Shown in pieces: positions 1 to 9,310 of a DNA stretch of 64,000 nt; positions within the stretch are counted from its first letter, which is position 1; the number at the start of each line of letters is the position of its first letter. The stretch is from contig OY741281.1 in the NCBI GenBank assembly GCA_963514095.1, positions 10,141,819 to 10,205,818 on the forward strand, written 5' to 3'. This DNA comes from Eutrigla gurnardus (taxonomy: Eukaryota; Chordata; Actinopteri; Perciformes; Triglidae). The position numbers and the translations under genes were made by a program. The notes under the pieces are model-generated. The model was given only the letters and a program-made list of their open reading frames with translations. It was not told the DNA's origin and ran no database searches.

Positions 1-771
1 TCTATCGTACTCAGGGCGCCGCCGCCAGCTCACGCTTTCAAGAGTCTCTCAGTCAATTTGAGATCCAGCATGTTGCTAGGAGACAGACGTTGTCATATCG
101 CTGCTGTTTTGTCAAAAGCTGGCTCCGAGGCACTCTGGTAAAAAAAATAAAAATACCCGGGGCGGTCGAAATGACTAGTTGACGTTGAGGCACATTATTA
201 GAGTTCCTTCCCAAACCGTTTCATGTCACCTTGTCAACCCTTAAAAACCTCAATGTCTTTCTCCGGCGCTTTGGTACGTTAATTAAGAACTAACCCAAAC
301 AAACGAGGTGGGCAACATCATCTCCACTCCACTAAGCAATCTCTCTCCCACACACACCTCAGTGTTTACAGGAGGAAAATTAAGACGTCAGGCAAAGAGA
401 ATCACTAATAAGCCAGAGAAAGCTAGGATAAGCCTCCCCCGAAGAATGTTTGGGGTTATTTTCTATAAATTGTAGTAACTTTTAACGCTTTCTGACAACT
501 TGATAGGCCTATCATTAAGTGTATTCATTAAAAAGCTACTATTAACAGCATGTGTTTTACCATGTCCAAATGTAAAGTATCTAACATTGCACTTAACTGA
601 TTTAAATACTTTCTCCACTAAGCTAGAGTAGGCTAGTTAGCATGTTTATCTGGTGTTAGTTTGTTTGATATTCCTAAGCTTGTATCTATGCTTAATTCGG
701 CATAACAAACTCAAACTCAATTTCAAACAAAGTATTGAAATTTAGAAAACTAGTCAATTAGACTTTGATTC
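1..771. other. Unique noncoding sequence at the left edge
   Basis: I see no gene here. The first 60 bases are GC-rich (GCGCCGCCGCC) and are followed by GTTGCTAGGAGAC, which resembles half of an RFX X-box, so the far edge may lie near a promoter or exon of a gene outside the window. The rest is AT-rich unique sequence. Confidence 0.35.
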
Positions 772-1102
772 CCGGGTCAGCCCCGGGTTCCTTCTGTGTG
801 GAGTTTGCATGTTCTCCCTGTGTAAGCGTGGGTTCTCTCCGGGTTCTCCGGCTTCCTCCCACAGTCCAAAGACATGCAGGATGGGGATATGTTCATTGGT
901 GACTCTAAATTGCCCGTAGGTGTGAATGTGAGCGTGAATGGTTGTTTGTCTCTACATGTTGGCCCTGCGATGGACTGGCGACCTGTCCAGGGTGTACCCT
1001 GCCTTCGCCCAATGAGAGCTGGGATCAGCTCCAGCCCCCCCGCGACCCTGAATACAGGATAAGTGGTAGACAATGGATGGATGGATGGATGGATGGATGG
1101 AT
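772..1102 (+). repeat. 3' end of a fish RTE-type LINE or LINE-derived SINE with GGAT tail
   Basis: The block reads through sentences that recur in teleost interspersed repeats, such as TCCCACAGTCCAAAGACATG, then ATGGACTGGCGACCTGTCC, then CCCGCGACCCTG, and ends in about six GGAT units (about 1074-1102). The tetramer tail at the 3' end puts the element on the plus strand and is typical of RTE-like non-LTR elements and of SINEs sharing their tails. Short reading frames on both strands inside it are incidental. The exact family name is from recollection only. Confidence 0.75.
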
Positions 1103-2434
1103 AGTCAATTAGACATTTGATTGAATAGAGAAGCAAAGTCCTGCTCCTTCCTTATTTTGGACAGATCATTTTTTGGATTCTGTTTTAATTGTGCCATGAA
1201 TTACATATGTGATGTTTCTCATATTAAAAGATAATTTTGCACGTCAAGAAAGTAGCATTTTGTCGTATAACTGTGTAGTATATTATTTGGATGGAACATA
1301 GCTAACTTAGCCAGCTAGCTTGCCAGCTAGCCAAGGTAACGAGATCAGTGGTTTCAAACAAAACAAAAGTCATACTACAACAATCATACCACGCATGTGA
1401 CTGTCTTAACTTGCAAATTATAGTTTAAATTGACAACCATGTGTCATTCAGGGAAAAATTTGTCTCCCGCTGTTTGCTACCATAACTTTTTTTTTTTTCA
1501 GAAATAACGGCCCATTGGAGACATCGGAAGGGGCGTAACTTCGCCTCACGTTTGTCATTTTATTCTCTGCTGAGAAAGATTAAGATGATTCTCAACCCTG
1601 TCCTATATCGCATTTGGGAATGTTTTTGAAAATATGTTGAAAGCAATTCTCCTAGCAACTAACAGACAACGTTAAAGTGTGAACAGGCCACAATATACAA
1701 AGACAAGACAAACAGAATCACTATAACCACCAACAGGCACACATTTCTCACCCTTGATAGAAAACAGCACATATCTGAAAAACTGCAGCACAACACAGAA
1801 AAGTAGAAACGCCTTGAAATCCCACAAGAGAGTCTCCCTGATGCTGCAATTACTGCAGACAAAGAGTATGTGTTTAAAAGATCTTAAGAAAAACATGAGT
1901 TGATCACAAGACAAAATATTTGTGTCCTTCATTACCAAAAACTGGGATTTTATCTCCGGAGGGTCCAAGGCAAATTCTCCCGGACTGGAACAAATCCGTC
2001 GTGATGCATAAAAATATATAATCCAACAACGTGGAGACAACAGTATCCTGCATTTAGAACATGAACCCGACAAGCCCGAGAGACAACATGTCGACAAACA
2101 GCAGTCCTCCTCCCTCTATGTGTTGCAGGCCTGAGGCAGCCAAAGACTCTTCAAACCTGTTTTCTCTGGAGCAGCCTGATAATTCACTGGGCTCCGAGCG
2201 CCTCGGGGTCAGACACACCTACAGTTTGTTTTCATGCTGCAGCTTACAAAACGCACCGGTGCTGTCAGTGGGTGGGTCGCAGTTAAATTGCAGCTCCTGT
2301 TAAAGTGTTTCAGGCAGTTTTTACTGGTATTTTCTTGTCTTGTCTCCTCTGACCAAATGAGTCCAAACAAACCAATTCAAAGAAACAAAAATAAAAATGC
2401 CAGACAATGAACAGCATATTGTTTATCAACTGAA
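1103..2434. other. Unique noncoding sequence
   Basis: No gene seen. It holds a GCTAGC-rich patch at about 1300-1340 and a pyrimidine tract followed by CAG at about 1489-1500 that resembles a splice acceptor but leads into no convincing exon. Open frames of 60-141 codons on both strands have no recognisable domain. Confidence 0.35.
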
Positions 2435-2749
2435 TTAAAGCAACACTAAAGAGTATTTAGTGCCTTAAAAGAATGTTTCCAAAATAGTTTCAGTGGTTCA
2501 TCACCTCAAAACCGGGTGAACAGCACTTCAGCATTCGCTCTGCGGCCCTCTATTGGCTGTAACCGCACTATGTAACTTTGCCTAATCGGGTAGCGGTTTT
2601 GTAGTTCTAATGAGACTACGAATTTGACCTGCTTTATGGCAAGCGTTACAAAAGCCGGTAGGTGGAGGCTCTGCGTGGAGATCAGTGGGAGAACACCCGG
2701 CAGGTCGCTGGAAGATACCTTGCAGCTAGGTAGTTTTTAAATTGCCGTC

Positions 2750-2941
2750 ATGGCAGAGCCTACAAAGAAAAGGAGGAGTATAATGTCCGATGAGGTGAAG
2801 AAAAGAAAACGGGAGCATGACAAAGAAAGACCTCGTACGAGAGTGAATATCGGACCGACTCACACTCGTTGGCGAGAGCTGAAGGAGGCTACAAAATGCA
2901 AGACGGATGGTGACTTGGCTTTGTTGCTGCTGGACTTGTAA
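2750..2941 (+). pseudogene. Transposon-associated 63-residue ORF, probable orphan first exon
   Basis: The ORF begins MAEPTKKRRS, is very basic over residues 5-30, and ends with GDLALLLLDL. The order of basic segment, NIG..HTRWRELKE and a leucine-rich end resembles short accessory proteins I associate with fish DNA transposons, but I cannot name the family firmly. The stop codon sits inside TT|GTAAAT, a plausible splice donor. The reading frame may therefore once have continued into further exons and now ends only because it runs into an intron. It lies wholly within the 2435-4959 element. No catalytic residues are visible and no host function is implied. Confidence 0.45.
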
Positions 2942-3000
2942 ATAATACCGGTAATCACTTTGTGTGCATCTGTGTACAATACATTGTCGATTATTTTATT

Positions 3001-3040
3001 GGCTCATTTTAGCTAAGGCATTAGCTATTGTGCTAATATA
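3001..3040 (+). repeat. First copy of a 67-bp tandem repeat, cut by the Tc1 insertion
   Basis: GGCTCATTTTAGCTAAGG through TGCTAATATA is the first part of the same unit found twice at 4669-4772. This copy lacks the internal GTTAGCTAATC of the other copies, and its remainder lies at 4652-4668, beyond the Tc1 element. Confidence 0.75.
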
Positions 3041-3319
3041 CACTCAACAAAAATATAAACGCAACACTTTTGTTTTTGCTCCCATTTTTCATGAGATGGA
3101 CTTAAAGATCTAAAATTCATTCCAGATACACAATATTACCATTTCTCTCAAACATTGTTCACAAATCTGTCTAAATGTGTGATAGTGAGCACTTCTGCTT
3201 TGCTGAGATAATCCATCCCACCTCACAGGTGTGCCACATCAAGATGCTGATCTGACATCATGATTAGTGCACAGGTGTGCCTTAGACTGTCCACAATAAA
3301 AGGCCACCCTGAAATGTGC
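3041..3319 (+). repeat. Left terminal inverted repeat of the Tc1 copy
   Basis: It matches the inverse of 4371-4649 over 279 bp, with the outer 200-odd bases identical by eye. Long repeats of this type usually carry two transposase binding sites each, but I did not delimit them. Confidence 0.93.
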
Positions 3320-3359
3320 ATTTTTTTGCTTTATTGGGGGTCTGGGGACTCAGAACCAG

Positions 3360-4374
3360 TCAGTATCTGGTGTGACCATTTGCCTCATGCAGTGCAACAC
3401 ATCTTCTTTGCATAGAGTTTATCAGATTGTCAATTGTGGCCTGTGGAATGTTGGTCCACTCCTCTTCAATGGCTGTGCGAAGTTGCTGGATATTAGTGGG
3501 AACTGGTACACGCTGTCGTATACGCCGGTCAAGCACATCCCTCAATGGGTGACATGTCCGGTGAGTATGCTGGCCATGCAAGAACTGGGACATTTTCAGC
3601 TTCCAAGAATTGTGTACAGATCCCTGCAACATGGGGCCGTGCATTATCTTGCTGAAACATGAGGTGATGTTCATGGATGTATGGCACAACAATGGGCCTC
3701 AGGATCTCATCACGGTATCTCTGTGCATTCAAAATGCCATCAATAAAATGCACCTGTGTTCTTCGTCCATAACAGATGCCTGCCCATACCATAACCCCAC
3801 CACCACCATGGGCCACTCGATCCACAACATTGACATCAGCAAAGCGCTCACCCACACGACGCCACACACGCTGTCTGCCATCTGCCCTGAACAATGTAAA
3901 CCGAGATTCATCCGTGAAGAGAACACCTCTCCAACGTGCCAGACGCCATCGAATGTGAGCATTTGCCCACTCAAGTCTGTTACGGCGACGAGCTGGAGTC
4001 AGGTCAAGACCCCGATGAGGACGACGAGCATGCAGTTGAGCTTCCCTGAGACGGTTTCTGACAGTTTGTGCAGAAATTGTTTGGTTATGCAAACCAATTG
4101 TTTCAGCAGCTGTCTGAGTGGCTGGTCTCAGACGATCTTGGAGGTGAACCTGCTGGATGTGGAGGTCCTGGGCTGGTGTGGTTACACGTGGTCTGCGGTT
4201 GTGAGGCCGGTTGGATGTACTGCCATATTCTCTGAAACGCTTTTGGAGACGGCTTATGGTGGAGAAATGAACATTCAATGCACGAGCAACAGATCTGGTT
4301 GACATTCCTGCTGTCAGCATGCCAATTGCACGCTCCCTCAATGCTTGTGGCATCTGTGGCATTTTGCTGTGCAC
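3360..4374 (-). pseudogene. Tc1 family transposase, frameshifted
   Basis: The 4374-to-3529 frame starts MHSKMPQMPQALRERAIGML, a paired-like helix-turn-helix of the Tc1 family (roughly residues 7-55, including STISRLQKRFREYG). It continues to the catalytic motifs: first Asp in FTDESRF, second Asp in QQDNARPH, and Glu in SPDMSPIE, a DD34E arrangement. Directly after the Glu, the residues expected as HVW(D) are missing and the frame breaks at about 3530-3537. The C-terminal part then resumes in another frame (DVLDRRIRQRVPVP to the stop at about 3360). All three catalytic acids are present, but the single-frame product lacks the last 60 or so residues, so the gene is very probably dead. Confidence 0.9.
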
Positions 4375-4649
4375 ATTTCAGAGTGGCCTTTTATTGTGGG
4401 CAGTATAAGGTACACCTGTGCACTAATCATGATGTCAGATCAGCATCTTGATGTGGCACACCTGTGAGGTGGGATGGATTATCTCAGCAAAGCAGAAGTG
4501 CTCACTATCACACATTTAGACAGATTTGTGAACAATGTTTGAGAGAAATGGTAATATTGTGTATCTGGAATGAATTTTAGATCTTTAAGTCCATCTCATG
4601 AAAAATGGGAGCAAAAACAAAAGTGTTGCGTTTATATTTTTGTTGAGTG
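4371..4649 (-). repeat. Right terminal inverted repeat of the Tc1 copy
   Basis: It is the inverse of 3041-3319. Differences are confined to the inner 50 bases, for example GTACCTTATACTGCCC against GTGCCTTAGACTGTCC when read from the ends inward. Confidence 0.93.
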
Positions 4650-4651
4650 TA

Positions 4652-4772
4652 TATGTAACTATTGCTATGGCTCATGTTAGCTAATCTTAGCTAAGGCGTT
4701 AGCTATTGTGCTAATATATATGTAACTATTGCTATGGCTCATGTTAGCTAATCTTATCTAAGGCGTTAGCTA
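4652..4772 (+). repeat. 67-bp tandem repeat, two further copies
   Basis: The unit GGCTCATGTTAGCTAATC and following starts at 4669 and again at 4736, a period of 67 bp. With the interrupted copy at 3001-3040 there are three copies. The unit is rich in TTAGCTA and is internal to the 2435-4959 element. Confidence 0.8.
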
Positions 4773-4959
4773 CTCTACCTTGTCACTGGACATCGTTCAA
4801 ATCGTTCATCGTTTCCAGAGCCGGTTCTGCATACAAACAAATAACGTGCGTGCGATGGTAGGCTGCGGTAGGCTAAATTATTTACGACGGCAGTAATGGA
4901 CAATTCCCTTCAAACCTGTAGGGGGACCGAAGAGGAAAAGTTCTTAAGTGTTGCTTTAA

Positions 4960-6359
4960 GAGGGATTGTCTTTCAAAGCTTTACCACAGAATATATTCTG
5001 AAATAACTTCTGTGTTTTATGCTATAAAGGCAGAAGGTATTTGAGAGGCTGAAAACAGCATTTTCTGCCACTTTTGCATGAAAAAATTGCTTTATGATTA
5101 ATCGATTATTAAAATCAAAATATAGAAGATTAAGATTTAACTCAAATTGTTTTGTCTTACATTATAGCAAACTGAATATATAATTAGGAAAGTAATTGGA
5201 AGATTAACCAATGATGAAAACAGCCGTTAGTTGAAGCCCTCGACAAATCACAGATTTAAACATTTGCAAAACTACCTGAGAAAGTCATCTTGAAATCAAG
5301 AACACATGACTCTCACATACTACATTTGTAGTGACCTTTCACTAAGAAGCATATGATTCAAGTTTAACCTTCATGCATTAATTTCCTTTACTGAGAAAAA
5401 GTCACATCTAAATAATTTTCCTTCTGAACTTCACATTAGCTGTATCCCAACCCCACTAAACCGCATTACAGCTACTTACAATTCAATGCAATTATGTTTG
5501 AAAACGCCAAAACACGTGGAATATCATAATGAATAGCATGAACCGGCAATAGAAAGCAGAAAACGTCTTAGGACCGACATTTAAACAGGATTCAAGCAAT
5601 GTCCAGCCACAAGAACATGCAGTATCCTCTACCAATGATAAGCTGTGTGTCCAGTAATCAATACTGTGTCAACACAGTCTTCCTGCAGTCATCCGAAGGG
5701 ACGCAGGAATCAGCACGGAGAATAAACAATTACGCTTCAACCTGAGATCAAATCACGTTAAGAGGATGTAAGCAGTCTTTATCTGAGCACACTGCATGAA
5801 TTAATATGTCCAGCATGTAGCAAACGCTCAATCTGAGAACGTAAAATCTGACTATCAGGGCTGTAAATAGCTTATGGCCTCATAATTCAATTAGGTTTGG
5901 GTTTTACGGTGCTATAAATCCATCAAAAAAGTGTTTTTTTTTAACGTAGCAAAATTTTTGATTTACAGTCCGTTTTCCTTGTCTGTCATATAAAAAGGTT
6001 CAAGTGAACTTACTTCCACAACCATTTATTAACATAACTGTTAGGTTGAGTTGACAAGTTGGGATTTCTTCCCACAGAGGAGGTGTGTGCTGCTTTAACG
6101 CTCTCTGCTTGGCATCGATAACAGGTTAGTTTGTTTCCTCCAGCTCTTCATGGTAATATGTAATGTGATTTCTTGCTCATCTCTTTCTTCTCTGCTAAAT
6201 CCAAAAAAGGCTCACTCTCAGTCAGAAAAATAAAAATGTATAATAATATTGGTGTTTTGTATCATTTTTGCATCACTGAGATGAAGTACCATAATTTTTC
6301 AAGTATCTAATCTGCTAAATTGACCTCAGACATTCCTGTTGGTTATTGAATCCATTATC
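4960..6359. other. AT-rich unique noncoding sequence
   Basis: No open frame of 60 codons or more and no recognised repeat. I see nothing else to annotate. Confidence 0.4.
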
Positions 6360-6810
6360 AGAATATGTTCTATCTTCTATCACCATATAGTGTGATATAG
6401 GATTTAATGTTATATTGTGGTATACGAGTGATATAGTGATAGTATCACAATATTTTTCCTAACAATATTGTATCAATACACGGACGATACAATCACTTAT
6501 CATATAAACTGTTAATCTTGCAGTTGAACCTTTTGGTAACAATTGCTTTTTCAGTCCACAAGATGGTGTTAAGTTTTTCTGGTGTGCTCATGGGTAGAGT
6601 CAGCTGATTGGCAGGAAGTTGTTCAAAACTAAAGACGTGTTGGTAAGTCTGAATGCTTGACTGGCAAACATACGCAGGGTATCGCAAAATGTTCAACGTT
6701 GCAAAAAGATCTTATCACGACTTAAGTATAGCAAAGATGTCGTATCCTGTTGCCTCCGCGGATTCAAACCTTTAAGTATGTGAGAAAATGTCAAACTATT
6801 CCTTTAACTT
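6360..6810 (+). repeat. Dispersed repeat, homologous to the inverse of 20658-21204
   Basis: The stretch with CACAAGATGGTGTTAAG, TTTTTCTGGTGTGCTCATGG and TCAGCTGATTGGCAGGAAG aligns by eye with the reverse complement of about 20890-21180. A CAATATTGTATC motif lies on the same side in both. The right end TCAAACTATTCCTTTAA (about 6791-6807) is the end of a very common percomorph interspersed repeat. Open frames inside are incidental. Confidence 0.6.
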
Positions 6811-7850
6811 CCCCTCTTGGTGCACAGAATGAAGCTGTCAGAGGGGTGTGAAGACTTTTTGGAGGCACTTGTCAGGACTTGTTAATTAAAGATCAAGCAG
6901 CAAAATGTATCAGCAAGTTTACAGTGGTGTTAATGATCATCCAAAGATCTTGTTAGACTCCAGCTTCACATCATGAAATGAATTAATCTATGAACTCAGA
7001 TTAAGGAGTTTTGACTGATTTGTTTATGGATCATAATACATCTAAGAATTGATTATTTTTCTACCTCATTGCTCCATACATAGACTGCCTTATAATTATC
7101 AATCATTGCTGTTGCTTAGCACCAAGCATACTGCAGACATTTCACTTGCTTCTGTGTCCTTAAAATTGCATGAAGTCCTTTTTCTATTTCTCATAACTTC
7201 ATCTTTCAAGCAAGATGAAATACTTAATTATTATAATCCCAAATAATTTGAGTATAAACCAATTAAGAATATTAAATCCCTTTATTTAATCTTTAAAAAA
7301 ATGGGGAAAGTAGTAGTATAGATAGCAGAAATCCTTCAGGAACAGCTGTTATTATACAGGAGCGATAAAGGACTAACCGTCAATGTAACGTTTTTTTCCT
7401 GCGTGTGCTGCAGAAGTGAAGGTAACGGTTTCCGGGACGCCTGCTGCTAGACTTCTGAGTTTGAGAAATGGCCGTGATGTCTTCCATGGCTTATTTTCAC
7501 ACCCTCACTTCCCCGTCCTCGTCTCTTTTAGTGTGACAGACAGCGACGAGGCTGAGGACATGTTTGACGCTCAGCCAAGGGGAGGAATATTTCACAGAGA
7601 CGGATGTCAGCGCAGACACCTCCGGCTGGTGGAAACACAAATGGGTCGATACTCTGATTGACACATAGCTCCAGTCACGGGTCAGGTCCTCCTCGGACGG
7701 ACTGAGACAAATCCGTCAGGACGGACCACATGCTGGGGCTGTAGGTGCAGGCCGTCAGCCTCATGATAATTTCTACAAACATGCCAGGTCCTAAGAGCTC
7801 AACACACTGCAAAAAAACCCCAAACCAAATACAGAAACGGAAACGGTTTC
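6811..7850. other. Unique noncoding sequence
   Basis: No gene seen. Frames of 60-81 codons at 7049-7246 and 7416-7661 have neither splice context nor any protein family I recognise. Confidence 0.35.
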
Positions 7851-8018
7851 CAGGGGACACTAACACACACAGGGGTGATGCACATAGCTGTTGTTGCCAT
7901 GGTTTGTGACTTATGAAGTCATTGAAATCCATCAGCGGTGTTGGAAAATGAGCAAAATTGTGAGTTTTTCGGCCGGGCAACGTTGCCGGCTGTGTGCATC
8001 ACGTTTTAGTGTCCCCTG
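7851..8018. repeat. Imperfect inverted repeat around a 100-bp spacer
   Basis: The left arm CAGGGGACACTAACAC through GTGATGCACATAG (7851-7888) is the inverse of the right arm CTGTGTGCATCACG through TTAGTGTCCCCTG (7990-8018), with an insertion of about eight bases in the left arm. It may be the internal or terminal arms of a foldback MITE. No target duplication was identified. Confidence 0.5.
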
Positions 8019-8365
8019 GTGTCCCCTTTGTGTTACTCCCGCCATATGCTCTCAGTTTCTACACAAACAAACCAGAGGAAGTGGAAACAATGGGGTGGTT
8101 TTGAAACAAAGTAAATTAGTAATTATTAATTTATTGAATATTTTTTATACGGTATTTTTTTTTTTTTGTAGAATTAGCTCATCATTTTGCTATACACCGA
8201 CTATTTTACCAATGAATGTGTTTTTAAGCACAGACGTATTTCTGAGCTGGCAATTTGAATTAAAGATTTATAGGTTCCCCCACAAAAGGGGCGCCAGTCC
8301 AACCACACTGACTGTATATATTTACACCCCTGATCCTCAGTGATGGATGAGGGACTGAAAAAGGG

Positions 8366-8645
8366 GGCAGCTGTGGCTCAGAGGTAGAGCGAGTCGTCCT
8401 CCAATTGGAAGTATGGCTCCTCCAGTCCGCATGCTGGCGGGGGAGATACTGAACCCCAAATTGCCCCTGAAGGCTATGCCATCAGCGTGTGAATGTATGT
8501 GAATGAGTTGGATCAGATTAGATCCTGATGGCTAGGCTGCTCTTCTGTCATCAGCGTATGAATGGATGTCGACATTTAGTGTAAAGCGCCTTGAGTGGTC
8601 GAAAAGACTAGAAAAGTGCTATAGAAATATAGATCCATTTACCAA
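8366..8645 (+). repeat. tRNA-derived SINE, degenerate
   Basis: The head GGCAGCTGTGGCTCAGAGGT with the following AGAGC resembles a tRNA start with an A box, as in the common percomorph SINE2 class. The B-box segment (normally around GGTTCGATCCC) has been deleted, so the copy cannot drive Pol III transcription from this promoter. The body has ACTGAACCCCAAATTGCCCC and the tail GTGCTATAGAAAT, then ATCCATTTACCA. It is not a functional tRNA gene. Confidence 0.8.
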
Positions 8646-9278
8646 AATCATCTTCTAGCTCTGTATGAAGAAGGGTGAAAAAGAGACTTTGCCAGTATGA
8701 ACCTCGGCTTTCTAATTCTCACTTTTACAGACAGCAGTTGATAGTCTCTCTTCCAATCATCCTCCAGAAAATGTCCCCAAATAAATAAGCTTTGATATTC
8801 CTACACGCCTTATCCTTGGCTCGCTCGCAGTCTTTAAAAGGGAGCCGGCGTTGGTGCATCTGTAACCTTGTGATGCCGGTAACGACATGAAGGGATGACA
8901 ACAGAAGCTCCAACATCAAAGCCCTTCAGCACAGATACACATATAAACAGGAAAATGTGCAGCAGATTACCAAGGCCAGTTATTCAACAGCACTTACACG
9001 AGCTAGGTTACAAGCCACAGACACACACACACACAAGGCATGGCGTAGAAATGACTCCCACAGCTCGTTTGTACATTAAGAAGAAAAAGAGTGTGCCTCT
9101 CAGCATCGTATCGACACTCACTTAAGATAATGGGTCCTGTTGGGGAGGCTATAGATTGGAGAATGAATCTCGGAGCTTGTGTATGCCGGCAAATGGGCAG
9201 ATAAAGGGTTTTGGAAAAGGACTTTGCAGTAACAGTGGTGGCAATTTGTCAGGATTAAAGCAGGATGGTGTCTGTCAT

Positions 9279-9310
<32 letters not shown>

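Larger units (their letters stand above)
3041..4649 (-). mobile_element. Tc1/mariner transposon, 1609 bp, with 279-bp inverted repeats
   Basis: The element begins CACTCAACAAAAATATAAAC and ends with its inverse, flanked by TA on both sides (3039-3040 and 4650-4651), the target duplication of Tc1/mariner elements. The terminal inverted repeats are 3041-3319 and 4371-4649, both 279 bp. By eye they differ at only about four positions, all near their inner ends, so the insertion is young. A broken transposase lies between them on the minus strand. The copy sits inside a tandem repeat of an older transposon. It could still be mobilised by transposase supplied in trans if its ends are intact. Confidence 0.95.
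2435..4959. mobile_element. Terminal-inverted-repeat DNA element interrupted by a Tc1 copy
   Basis: The left end TTAAAGCAACACTAAAGAG is matched in inverse at the right end, where the reverse complement reads TTAAAGCAACACTTAAGAA. Without the nested Tc1 copy (3041-4649) the element is about 0.9 kb. It carries a 63-codon open frame with a lysine/arginine-rich start (2750-2941), then a 67-bp tandem repeat, then a right arm containing GTAGGGGGACCGAAGAGG. I could not find a target-site duplication, so the outer limits are approximate. The architecture resembles non-autonomous fish DNA transposons that keep one exon of an accessory protein. The superfamily is unsure; ISL2EU-like is a guess from the encoded peptide. 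Confidence 0.55.

Noticed and set aside
3610..4302. 230-codon plus-strand frame
   Set aside because: It is the antisense shadow of the Tc1 transposase.
8366..8440. tRNA gene
   Set aside because: The tRNA-like head has an A-box-like start but lacks the B box and continues into a SINE body and tail.
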